DNA from: Bifidobacterium breve
GTDB taxonomy: Bacteria; Actinomycetota; Actinomycetes; Nanopelagicales; Nanopelagicaceae
Direction of reading: 5' to 3'
Assembly (NCBI GenBank): GCA_945885625.1
Contig: CAMCYS010000003.1
Coordinates: 52,122 to 116,121 of the forward strand
DNA: 64,000 nucleotides
Below are positions 53,921-61,240 of the stretch, in pieces. How positions within the stretch are numbered: the stretch's first letter is position 1; every line of letters starts with the position of its first letter. The notes below the pieces were generated by a model. That model saw only the letters and a program-made list of their open reading frames with translations, did not search any database and was not told the DNA's origin. Both the position numbers and the translations under genes were made by a program.

Positions 53921-54906
53921 GCTCAGCCAAGAAATTGCTAAGTGCAGTTGATCTGTCGGTAACTTTTAAAGTGCCATCAGGTTCGCTTCGTGCAGTCGAT
54001 ACAGTTTCATTTTATGTAAGTGCCGGTGAAACAGTGGCGATTGTGGGCGAATCAGGTTCTGGAAAAACTACGCTGGCACTTTCACTCATGCGTGCATATG
54101 CACCAACATCTGGAAATCTATTCTTTGAAGATCAAGAGATCACCAACTTATCCGAAAAGGCCCTAAAGGATTTCCGCAAGAAAGTTCAAATGGTTTTCCA
54201 GGATCCATATTCAAGCCTTGATCCACGCATGACAGTCTCACAAGTTATTGCCGAGCCTCTGCGCGCGCACTTTAAGTTAAGTGCCAAAGAGCGTGATGAA
54301 AAAGCTGGTGAATCCTTAAAGGCTGTGGGCTTGAGTCCTGATTTCTTAAATCGCAGAGCGAGCCAATTCTCAGGTGGTCAACGCCAACGTATTGCAATCG
54401 CACGCGCACTCGCCTTAGATCCAAAGGTCCTGGTAGCTGATGAACCAGTATCAGCCCTTGATGTATCAACCCAAGCCCAGATTGTTAATCTGCTGCAGAG
54501 CATTCAAGAAGAGCGAAATATCTCGTATATCTTGGTTTCACACGATCTACGTCTGGTTTATCACTTAGCTACCCGCGTGGTTGTTATGTATCTGGGCAAA
54601 GTTGTCGAAGAAGGCGCTTGCGATGATGTGGTTGCAAACCCACAACATCCGTACACCGCAGCTCTGCTTTCAGCTGTCCCAGCACTTGATGAAGCATCTC
54701 GCCGTGAACGTATTGTTCTAAATGGCGCGCCACCTTCACCAATTGCCCGACCAACTGGTTGCTCTTTCCACCCACGTTGTCCGATTGCTCGGCCTGAATG
54801 CAGCACCCAAACGCCTGAGCTACAAACTATGCCAAACGGTCGCAAAGTTGCCTGTTTCTATCCAGGTGAATTACAACCACATATCAGTTTTACTTCCTCG
54901 AAATAA
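53917..54906 (+). CDS. ABC transporter ATP-binding protein, DppF-like
   Basis: 329 aa. Walker A VGESGSGKTT, MVFQDPYSSLDPRMTV (OppF/DppF Q-loop), signature FSGGQRQRI, Walker B VLVADEPVSALD. C-terminal Cys-containing oligo_HPY tail (GCSFHPRCPIARPEC). Second ATPase of the importer. A 21-base gap with an AGGAG site leads to the bicupin gene, so the transcript may continue. Confidence 0.95.
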   Translation: MSSAKKLLSAVDLSVTFKVPSGSLRAVDTVSFYVSAGETVAIVGESGSGKTTLALSLMRAYAPTSGNLFFEDQEITNLSEKALKDFRKKVQMVFQDPYSSLDPRMTVSQVIAEPLRAHFKLSAKERDEKAGESLKAVGLSPDFLNRRASQFSGGQRQRIAIARALALDPKVLVADEPVSALDVSTQAQIVNLLQSIQEERNISYILVSHDLRLVYHLATRVVVMYLGKVVEEGACDDVVANPQHPYTAALLSAVPALDEASRRERIVLNGAPPSPIARPTGCSFHPRCPIARPECSTQTPELQTMPNGRKVACFYPGELQPHISFTSSK

Positions 54907-54927
54907 TTGAAGAACTAGGAGCCACAA

Positions 54928-55764
54928 ATGGGACGTCCCTTTATTGAGTTCATCCAGTCTCAACAATTGCCATGGGTTGAAAAAAGTTATGTAACAAGTA
55001 TTCGCCCCGGTGTCTTAGTTCGCGAGTTAAGTTTGGATACCAAAAGTGGTGGTTGTTCATTACTTCTTAAATATCCCGAGGGTTATAACTACTCAGATAA
55101 CCATATTTTAAACGCTGACGAAGAATTCTTTGTTATTGATGGCGAGATAACTATTGATGGCCAGAAGTATGGTCGCTATAACTATGGGCATTTTCCAAAT
55201 GGGTATCACACCAAGGATATTTCAAGTAACGGCGCTATCGTTCTAACTTTCTTTAACGTGGCACCAGTTGCTACAGCTGCTACTGCCAATAGCCCAGAGT
55301 TAGAATCAGAGCGAGTAATTAAACATATTGATTCATTAGCTGGGGAATGGGGCGGTAATTTCAATCCAGATTTTCCACCAGGTGCTGGTCGTAAGTGGAT
55401 GCGCCGTGACCCAGTGACTCAAGATGAAACTTGGGTACTAGGAACCATGCCGCTTCGTTATGGCATGCGTTCTGAAAAACACCCAGTTGTTGAAGAGGCC
55501 TATCTGCTTTCAGGCGAACTAATTGGCCACCTTGGCGTAATGACCCCGGGGGCTTACTTCTGGCGACCACCTGAAGAACCGCATGGTCCGTTTGGCTCAA
55601 TGACTGGAAATCTCTATCTTTTCCGCACAGTTGGTGGCCCCTTGAGCACTATTTACGAACCAGATTCACGAGAGTTTAATTGGAAACCTAAGCACGACCC
55701 GATCCTGCCGAAAGAGTTAGCGGAGCTACCTGTTTTCGACGGCTGCGTTTGCCAGGCTTACTAG
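54928..55764 (+). CDS. Bicupin protein (DUF4437-like)
   Basis: 278 aa with two cupin cores: ~60-115 (NADEEFFVIDGEITIDG, HFPNGYHTKD) and ~180-245 (HPVVEEAYLLSGELIGHLG, PPEEPHGPFG). The His/Glu residues are in the right places for metal. Related to 11337 (single cupin) and 28101 (His-rich bicupin). ACTAGGAG is six bases before ATG. Likely an enzyme of the downstream catabolic step; reaction unknown. Confidence 0.8.
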   Translation: MGRPFIEFIQSQQLPWVEKSYVTSIRPGVLVRELSLDTKSGGCSLLLKYPEGYNYSDNHILNADEEFFVIDGEITIDGQKYGRYNYGHFPNGYHTKDISSNGAIVLTFFNVAPVATAATANSPELESERVIKHIDSLAGEWGGNFNPDFPPGAGRKWMRRDPVTQDETWVLGTMPLRYGMRSEKHPVVEEAYLLSGELIGHLGVMTPGAYFWRPPEEPHGPFGSMTGNLYLFRTVGGPLSTIYEPDSREFNWKPKHDPILPKELAELPVFDGCVCQAY

Positions 55765-55796
55765 TAGCTTTACATATAAGAGAAGAGGAAAAAGAG

Positions 55797-56870
55797 ATGC
55801 GTGATATCGAAGAGATGCTAACTCTGGATGAACGTTCTAGCGCTGATTTCATTCTTTCACTACGTAAGCAATGGGCGGCGACTGTTTATCCAGCATTTAT
55901 CAACGAGTTCAAAAACTCAGGCATAAAAATTACTTCACCTCAAGAAGGTGAAATCAAGATGAAGGCGATGTCGCTCTATGCTTGGTTTAGTCACCTAGAA
56001 CGTATCGGTCAGAAAATGATGTGGCGACTTGGTAGTCATGTGGTTTTCCGTTGCAGCGATGAGCTACTTGAGCAGATTAATTCAGTGGCCGCAGTCGGTA
56101 AAGGTTCGCTAAAACTAGATCCAGATCTGCAGTTGCCAAAGTGGTACACCGATACTGATATTCATATGCAACCAGGCAGCTTCTATTCAAACGATCTATC
56201 GGGTTATGTATACCAATTCGGCGCACGCATAGTTATGTTGCGTGATAACGATGGTTATAAGTTCCATAAGTTATTTGCTAACACAGCGCTTCCTGATTTG
56301 CCAACTAATGCGCGAGTCGTAGACATTGCCTGCGGTTTCGGCAAAAGCACTCGGCCATTAGTTTCTCGTTATCCAGGTGCCGAAATCATTGGAGTTGATT
56401 TAGCAGCTCCTGGTTTGAAGTTAGCTCATGCCGAAGCTGAAGCAGAGGGCTTACCAATTGATTTCCGCCAAGAGGATGGGCGCCATGTTGGTTTACCAGA
56501 TTCCTCTGTTGATTTGGTAACTGGCACCATGATTCTTCATGAGATGCCGCAGAGCGCCATCGTTGAAACAATTGAAGAAGCCGCTCGCTTATTAAAGCCA
56601 GGCGGCGTAATTAGATTCCTAGAGTTCCAGCCAACCGGTGATCCAGCTCGAGATGCCACTGTTTATGAGCATGCTGAGCGCAATAATGAGCCGTACTTCC
56701 GCGCCTTATTTGCAACTGATCTAATCAAAGAGTGCGAACGCTTAGGTCTCAAAGATGCCAAGTGGGTTGCCTTCGATGAACGCGAAGTTGGCTTGAGTCC
56801 AGAAGGTTGGCCTGAGCGTGCTGATTGGCATTTCCCATGGTGCGTACTACAAGCAACGAAGGCGGCGTAA
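55797..56870 (+). CDS. SAM-dependent methyltransferase with unusual N-terminal domain (cassette 2)
   Basis: 357 aa. Class I core from residue ~172: VVDIACGFGKSTRPL (motif I), AEIIGVDLAA, LHEMPQSAI and LLKPGGVIRFLEF. The extra N-terminal domain contains L-x-LDPD at 107 and QPGSFYSNDLSGYVYQFG (125-142), the counterpart of the block in 42251. The ATG at 55797 has AAGAGGAA upstream; the frame runs open to 55749 inside the cupin. TAATG-coupled to the small partner. Acceptor unknown. Confidence 0.82.
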   Translation: MRDIEEMLTLDERSSADFILSLRKQWAATVYPAFINEFKNSGIKITSPQEGEIKMKAMSLYAWFSHLERIGQKMMWRLGSHVVFRCSDELLEQINSVAAVGKGSLKLDPDLQLPKWYTDTDIHMQPGSFYSNDLSGYVYQFGARIVMLRDNDGYKFHKLFANTALPDLPTNARVVDIACGFGKSTRPLVSRYPGAEIIGVDLAAPGLKLAHAEAEAEGLPIDFRQEDGRHVGLPDSSVDLVTGTMILHEMPQSAIVETIEEAARLLKPGGVIRFLEFQPTGDPARDATVYEHAERNNEPYFRALFATDLIKECERLGLKDAKWVAFDEREVGLSPEGWPERADWHFPWCVLQATKAA

Positions 56871-57193
56871 TGACCCAAGAATTCGATTTCTTCGGAAACC
56901 CACAAGTCTCAAAGTTATTTGATTTGATTCTTGAACTGGGCATGGATCTCCATGTTGCTAATACACGAATCAGAGCACTTGAGATGCAACTTGTGCGCAA
57001 TGGTGATCTGAAAGCTGGCGAAATCGATGCCTTCAGACCAACAGATTCAGAGAAAACAGTTCTAGATAAAAATCGTGATGAATTCATGGATCGCTTAATG
57101 CGCATCATCACTGAAGTTGGTCCATCTGAGCACCCACTTCGCGAGCAGTGGGATGCCGCCATTGCGAAGCGCAGCGCCAGCGATAACAAATAA
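56870..57193 (+). CDS. Small helical partner protein of the methyltransferase (cassette 2)
   Basis: 107 aa. The helix FDLILELGMDLHVANTRIRA (residues ~17-36) matches ILHVIFELAAELWVVKRRLA of 43339, and DKNRDEFMDRLMRIITEVG (~66-84) matches DNAERDAFVERIFGSLKDIG. A hydrophilic tail follows. Start shares a base with the methyltransferase stop (TAATG). No catalytic motif, so a partner subunit is the best guess. The upstream open frame lies inside the methyltransferase gene. Confidence 0.65.
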   Translation: MTQEFDFFGNPQVSKLFDLILELGMDLHVANTRIRALEMQLVRNGDLKAGEIDAFRPTDSEKTVLDKNRDEFMDRLMRIITEVGPSEHPLREQWDAAIAKRSASDNK

Positions 57194-57201
57194 AGGTAAC
57201 C

Positions 57202-58563
57202 ATGGGTAGCAGCAATGCGCAGTTGATTTATGCCGCAGCTGTTATCACCATGAATGATGCCGGTGAGATTTTTTCACCTGGCTATTTACGGGTCAAAGAG
57301 AATTCAATAACCGAAGTTGGCGCTGGCCGCCCAGCTGCTAAAGATGGTGAAACTCTTCATGATTTCGCTGATGACATTCTGCTGCCATCATTTGTAAATA
57401 CTCATCACCATTTGGCCAGTTCATTGATTCAAGGTGCGGAACCAAAACATAAAATGGCAGTTGGCACAGTGCGAGATGGCTCTTGGTTAAAGATGTCTAT
57501 CGGCTTGGATCGCCAAGAGTGCGAAGCGGGCGCATCGCTTGGGTATCTACAGTTATTAGAAAGCGGAATAACTACTACAACAGATTCCCAATCAACTTGG
57601 AAAGGGCTATCTAAATTAGATGGCTCAATTACAGCGGCTGTTAAATCAGGGCTGCGCGTAATCTTCTGTGCGGCCTTTGTAAATAAGACCGAACTAGTGC
57701 CAAATGATTTTCAATTAACGGTTTCCGAGTCTGTCGCTGAGCTGACTCGCCTGCGTAACACTTACCAAAATGAGCGGGTAACTATCGAACCTGAACCACT
57801 TTCGTTGCCGCGAGTTACCGATGAATTGGTACAGGCTCTGCACAAAGAGCGTAATCACTTAATGGCAATGCACCTGACATATTCCGAGGAATTCGATCAG
57901 TGGGCACGCAAGGAATATGGCTATCCAGCTCTTGTGCACTTAGAGAAACTTGGCGTCCTTGATGAGAAGTCGCTACTGGCACATCCAGTTCACTTTGATG
58001 ATCTCGAAGTTGAGTTAGTCGCAAAGAGCGGAGCATCGGCTGCATACTGCGCGGTCAGCAATATGCATATGGGTCTAGCTATTCCAGATCTACGCAAATA
58101 CTCAGAAAAAGGAATTCCAGTTGGGCTTGGTTTAGATCATCCAAATGGTTCGCATGATTTCTTTGAGACTATGAAGACAACAGTCTTAACGCAACGTAGC
58201 CTTAACCGCGATCAAGAATCTTTCACACCGCTGCGCGCACTTGAAATGGCCACTCGCGATGGTGCAAAAGCGCTTAAATTATTTGAACAGATTGGTTCTT
58301 TAGAAGTTGGCAAGAAAGCTGATTTACTTGTAATCGATGGCAACGCTCCTGAGCTGCAGCCACCAGCTGGTCTAATCTCACAAGTTGTAATGGCAGCTAA
58401 AGCTAAATGTGTTAAGCATGTGGCAATTGATGGCAAGTGGCACTTGTTTAATTACCAACATCAAAGTATGGAACCAAATGAAATCATGACTCAAGCCCGT
58501 GAAGTTCAAAAAAGGCTACTTGAGTCTGCTGGAATATATTACGGAGTAAGGGGAGCGCGATGA
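57202..58563 (+). CDS. Atz/Trz-type amidohydrolase (cytosine/8-oxoguanine deaminase-like)
   Basis: 453 aa. Metal motif NTHHHLASS (residues ~60-68), then His in LMAMHLTYSEEF, His in LLAHPVHF and Asp in GLGLDHPNGSHDFF. The catalytic Glu normally after the third His is not in its usual spacing, although SEEF is nearby. The superfamily deaminates or dechlorinates N-heterocycles such as triazines, guanine or methylthioadenosine. RBS AAAGG precedes the ATG eight bases after the preceding gene. Overlaps the GlcG-like gene by 4. Confidence 0.88.
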   Translation: MGSSNAQLIYAAAVITMNDAGEIFSPGYLRVKENSITEVGAGRPAAKDGETLHDFADDILLPSFVNTHHHLASSLIQGAEPKHKMAVGTVRDGSWLKMSIGLDRQECEAGASLGYLQLLESGITTTTDSQSTWKGLSKLDGSITAAVKSGLRVIFCAAFVNKTELVPNDFQLTVSESVAELTRLRNTYQNERVTIEPEPLSLPRVTDELVQALHKERNHLMAMHLTYSEEFDQWARKEYGYPALVHLEKLGVLDEKSLLAHPVHFDDLEVELVAKSGASAAYCAVSNMHMGLAIPDLRKYSEKGIPVGLGLDHPNGSHDFFETMKTTVLTQRSLNRDQESFTPLRALEMATRDGAKALKLFEQIGSLEVGKKADLLVIDGNAPELQPPAGLISQVVMAAKAKCVKHVAIDGKWHLFNYQHQSMEPNEIMTQAREVQKRLLESAGIYYGVRGAR

Positions 58564-58985
58564 GTGCATATATACATAAACCAGAGATCTCACAGCAGGT
58601 TGTGCTAGCTGGAATTAATTATGCTAAAGAGCTCGGCCTAGAAATGACTGTGGCAATTGCCGATGCTGGCGGTAACCTGGTCTCATTCGCACGCACTGAG
58701 CACGCATCGATGGCCGCTATCGAATCTGTTGCTGCCAAAGCTCGCACTGCGATCTGGTTTGGTCGCCCAACCGCAAAGTCAGTTGAGGCTGCGGAAAAAC
58801 GACCAGTTGTTTACTCCAGCATCATGGGAACTAGTGCAAATAAGTTAGTTCTATCTATGGGCGGTGAGTTGCTCTATCTAAATGGCGAAATTGTCGGGGC
58901 AGTTGGCTCAGCCGGCGCATCAGGGGCTGAAGATATACAAGTTTCGCAGAGATGCGTAGAGATCTGGAATTCACTTCAGAGTTAA
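58560..58985 (+). CDS. GlcG/HbpS (DUF336) family protein
   Basis: 141 aa. AIADAGGNLVSFARTEHASM and the Gly-rich C-terminal half MGGELLYLNGEIVGAVGSAG are the family signature (heme-binding HbpS, GlcG, PduO C-terminal domain). It probably binds a cofactor or degradation intermediate. ATGA overlap with the amidohydrolase gene. Last gene of the transcript; no clear terminator follows. Confidence 0.88.
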   Translation: MSAYIHKPEISQQVVLAGINYAKELGLEMTVAIADAGGNLVSFARTEHASMAAIESVAAKARTAIWFGRPTAKSVEAAEKRPVVYSSIMGTSANKLVLSMGGELLYLNGEIVGAVGSAGASGAEDIQVSQRCVEIWNSLQS

Positions 58986-59027
58986 ATCGTAGGTCAATCA
59001 AAGAGACATAATTAAAGAGGGAACTTC

Positions 59028-59168
59028 TTGGCAACGTTTACGCCTCGCGTAATCGCTATTGAAGCCAGCGCTAATCAAGAATTCACCCTGTGCGTGCCTG
59101 TGTTCAGGTGGAAACCCAAGGTCGACTCTCGTAGCATTTTCTCATGCGCAAACTCACAGTCTCCTTAA
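59028..59168 (+). CDS. 46-codon open frame in the leader of the Pro-rich protein gene
   Basis: TTG at 59028 has GAGGGA upstream and encodes a 46-residue frame beginning [18 protein letters not shown]. Its stop lies 25 bases inside the next gene, out of frame. No homologue recognised. It could be a small peptide or a chance frame; the leaderless -10 at 59132 for the downstream gene argues that it is not an obligate leader. Confidence 0.2.
   Translation: MATFTPRVIAIEASANQEFTLCVPVFRWKPKVDSRSIFSCANSQSP
59132..59137 (+). promoter_or_regulatory. Leaderless -10 box of the Pro-rich protein gene
   Basis: TAGCAT, six bases before the ATG at 59144. The -35 region (TGGAAA at 59109) is poor. Transcription probably starts at the ATG. 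Confidence 0.35.
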
Positions 59169-60586
59169 TATTCATACTTCTCGCCTCACTTTTAACAGCT
59201 GAAGTCTCTTTTGCAGCTGATGAAAATCCACCCGTGATAACCAAGTCGAGTGCAACCAATGGAAGAGTTCAATGGTGGGGCAATGTAGGTGCTAGCTTCA
59301 AAGTTACAGATGATGCGGGATGCTGTACAAGTGCACAATTGGAATTAATTAATTCAAGTGGTTCTTCGGTTAGAAGTTATCCAATGAAACAGTTAGATCC
59401 CCAGTATCCGCTGAGTACAGGGTTTGCACAGAATTTTGGGCTAAAAGGAGACCTTCTAGGAACCTTTACTATCCGGATTACAGTTTCTGATTTCTCAGGG
59501 AAAAGTGCGTCATCTGATTTCGGTACTATTGAAATTTTCCAGCCAGATAATTGGGCGCCCGAAGTTAATGGTGGAATTAACTTAGCAACATATTCAGTAA
59601 ATCTGGGTGGAAACTTCTCGATTAATTTTCGAGTCACTGACGATATTGAATGCTGTACAGCTACAAGCACTGCTCTATATACAGAGAGCGGCACACAGAT
59701 GCTCACAGGTACGACCAGTAAAGTTTCACAGGCCTCTAAAATCGATTCAACTTATAGAGCTTCTTACACAATCCCTTCTGACTTTGCTCCTGGTTCTTAT
59801 CAAATTCGCTCAAATGCAACGGATATGACCGGCAAGGTAAGTCCGTGGGAAATGGCTGGAGCAATACTCGGATTCCTCACAGTCGTGGATCCAAATCCTG
59901 CGCCAACTCCAACTCCAACTCCGACACCGGAACCAACTCCAACTCCAACTCCGACACCGGAACCAACTCCAACTCCGACACCCGAACCAACTCCAACTCC
60001 GGAGCCATCTCTTACTCCAAATCCTTCACCGGCACCAACACCTGTCGTTCCAACACCTGTCGTTCCAACACCTGTCGTTCCAACACCTGTCGTTTCAACA
60101 CCTGTCGTTCCAACACCTGTCGTTCCAACACCTGTCGTTCCAACACCAGTCGTTCCAACACCATCTCCAACCCCAGATGGGATACCAACGCCAGCTCCAA
60201 CTAGTCCTGAGATCAACTTAACAGTTACAGATCTAGTGGCAGAAAGAGAAAAGTTGGCAAAGGAGTCAGCGGCAGTTGCAGACTTAAAATCAGCCTTAGA
60301 TCTAGAGCTAACGAAGGTGGCATCCCTACGAGGCAAATTGGATTCTGAACTGCTCGAAGTTGCAGCGCTAAGGATTAAACTTGAGGCAGAGCTAGCTTCG
60401 GCAATTCAAGATAGGGCAAAAGCTAAATCAGAATTAGAGGCTGCATCATTAATTAAGCAAGAGGCTGATGCAGCTAAAAAAGTTGCCCGCAAGGTTTCCA
60501 CAATTACCTGCGTAAATTCTAAGAAGTTGACTTGGCGGATTACATCAGTAGCGCCAAAGTGTCCGGTTGGTTACGTAAGGAAGTAG
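59144..60586 (+). CDS. Secreted Pro-rich protein with two Ig-like repeats and coiled coil
   Basis: 480 aa. Signal peptide ([18 protein letters not shown], cleavage after SFA). Two homologous beta-repeat domains, ~25-135 and ~140-245, each with DDxxCC ([13 protein letters not shown] and [13 protein letters not shown]). A PTPTPEP/PTPVV-rich linker (~250-360), then an Ala/Glu/Lys coiled coil (~365-450) and a C-terminal Cys motif ([14 protein letters not shown]). Layout suggests a surface-exposed stalked protein. Function unknown. Confidence 0.8.
   Translation: MRKLTVSLIFILLASLLTAEVSFAADENPPVITKSSATNGRVQWWGNVGASFKVTDDAGCCTSAQLELINSSGSSVRSYPMKQLDPQYPLSTGFAQNFGLKGDLLGTFTIRITVSDFSGKSASSDFGTIEIFQPDNWAPEVNGGINLATYSVNLGGNFSINFRVTDDIECCTATSTALYTESGTQMLTGTTSKVSQASKIDSTYRASYTIPSDFAPGSYQIRSNATDMTGKVSPWEMAGAILGFLTVVDPNPAPTPTPTPTPEPTPTPTPTPEPTPTPTPEPTPTPEPSLTPNPSPAPTPVVPTPVVPTPVVPTPVVSTPVVPTPVVPTPVVPTPVVPTPSPTPDGIPTPAPTSPEINLTVTDLVAEREKLAKESAAVADLKSALDLELTKVASLRGKLDSELLEVAALRIKLEAELASAIQDRAKAKSELEAASLIKQEADAAKKVARKVSTITCVNSKKLTWRITSVAPKCPVGYVRK
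60035..60154 (+). repeat. Eight tandem 15-bp repeats coding PTPVV
   Basis: CCAACACCTGTCGTT repeated eight times with a few substitutions (one unit starts with Ser; the last has an A). In-frame; contraction or expansion would alter stalk length without a frameshift. Confidence 0.9.
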
Positions 60587-60636
60587 CTCTAAGCAAATCC
60601 AAAGACGCATTTCTAGGTTAACTGAGATTTGCGTTG

Positions 60637-60642
60637 TATTAT
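60637..60642 (+). promoter_or_regulatory. Leaderless -10 box of the I78-like inhibitor gene
   Basis: TATTAT, six bases before the GTG at 60649. A poor -35-like TAGGTT lies 17 bases upstream of it. A GCAAATC...GATTTGC inverted repeat spans 60593-60632 just before. Confidence 0.4.
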
Positions 60643-60648
60643 TAGGTT

Positions 60649-61119
60649 GTGGGAAAACGTGCGCTTTCAACTCTTCTTGCTATCACCGTATGCCTTGCGC
60701 CATTTCCTCAAGCTAACGCTGTAACTGCAAAAGCAGGAGCTAAATGCACAAAGTTTAAGACGACATCAATTGTTAAAGGTAAAAAATTCACCTGTATCAA
60801 AAGTGGCAAAAAATTGGTTTGGAATAAAGGTGTATTAGTTAAAGCAGCGGTTACAAAACCAAAGCCAGGAAACTCGACCGTGTTGCTTATTTGTCCAAAG
60901 CTAGATTCAGCTGATCAATCTGGAATCTCGCAAGCCAGAGCTGATGCACTAATTGGCATGAGCGAATCACAAGGCTATGAATGTGCCGACTCGCTCAATT
61001 GGGGCTTCCGAGTTGGACAACGAGATAATGAGATGTTTGCGACCACAAGGGACTACCGCTTCGATCGGGTAACTGTTGTAGTGATCTTAGGTGTAATCAC
61101 ACGCGTGGATGTTGGCTGA
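60649..61119 (+). CDS. Secreted protein with Cys/KKLVW motif and I78-like protease-inhibitor domain
   Basis: 156 aa. GTG start; signal peptide (LSTLLAITVCLAPFPQANA). Residues ~28-60 have a two-Cys module, CTKFKTT...KGKKFTCIKSGKKLVW, seen in modified form at the end of the binding protein at 20376. Residues ~98-156 (ALIGMSESQGYECADSL, FRVGQRDNEMFATTRDYRFD, RVTVVVILGVITRVDVG) match the I78 serine-protease inhibitor pattern G-x-S, RV, DYR-x-DR and a final GVI-x-RV-x-x-G. It is next to an S8 protease gene, so an inhibitor or chaperone role is likely. Confidence 0.7.
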   Translation: MGKRALSTLLAITVCLAPFPQANAVTAKAGAKCTKFKTTSIVKGKKFTCIKSGKKLVWNKGVLVKAAVTKPKPGNSTVLLICPKLDSADQSGISQARADALIGMSESQGYECADSLNWGFRVGQRDNEMFATTRDYRFDRVTVVVILGVITRVDVG

Positions 61120-61128
61120 TTTAGCCAA
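61112..61128 (+). terminator. Weak hairpin after the inhibitor gene
   Basis: TTGGCT-GATTT-AGCCAA with the TGA stop of the gene at the base of the loop, followed by TAATTGATTTTA. Six base pairs only, so at best a weak terminator. Confidence 0.3.
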
Positions 61129-61174
61129 TAATTGATTTTATAGGCTAGAAACCTATGGTCTGGCCCCCAAATAC

Positions 61175-61187
61175 CCTAAAATTTAGG
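61175..61187. promoter_or_regulatory. Palindrome in the leader of the protease gene
   Basis: CCTAAA-A-TTTAGG is a perfect palindrome around one base, 54 bases upstream of the protease ATG; TAAAAT within it could be a -10 box. Its function as operator or promoter is not known. Confidence 0.3.
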
Positions 61188-61240
61188 AATCAACAGGAGT
61201 CGCTAATTGGCACTCTGAGTCTTTTCGCTAAAGGGTGGAA

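Noticed and set aside
59092..59112. A TTCAGGT-GGAAA half-site similar to the 17-bp repeats
   Set aside because: The right half matches but the left arm reads CTGTG, so it lacks the inverted symmetry; probably chance.
58986..59143. The 158-base leader of the Pro-rich protein as a riboswitch
   Set aside because: I could not match it to the c-di-AMP, c-di-GMP or SAM classes by eye, and a leaderless -10 sits right at the start codon.
60035..60154. Regular repeats that could be mistaken for a CRISPR array
   Set aside because: Unit of 15 bases with no unique spacers, in frame with a secreted protein.
59800..60336. Long minus-strand frame rich in Gly-Val repeats opposite the Pro-rich protein
   Set aside because: It is a mirror of the PTP/PTPVV DNA repeat on the coding strand; no start context or family match.
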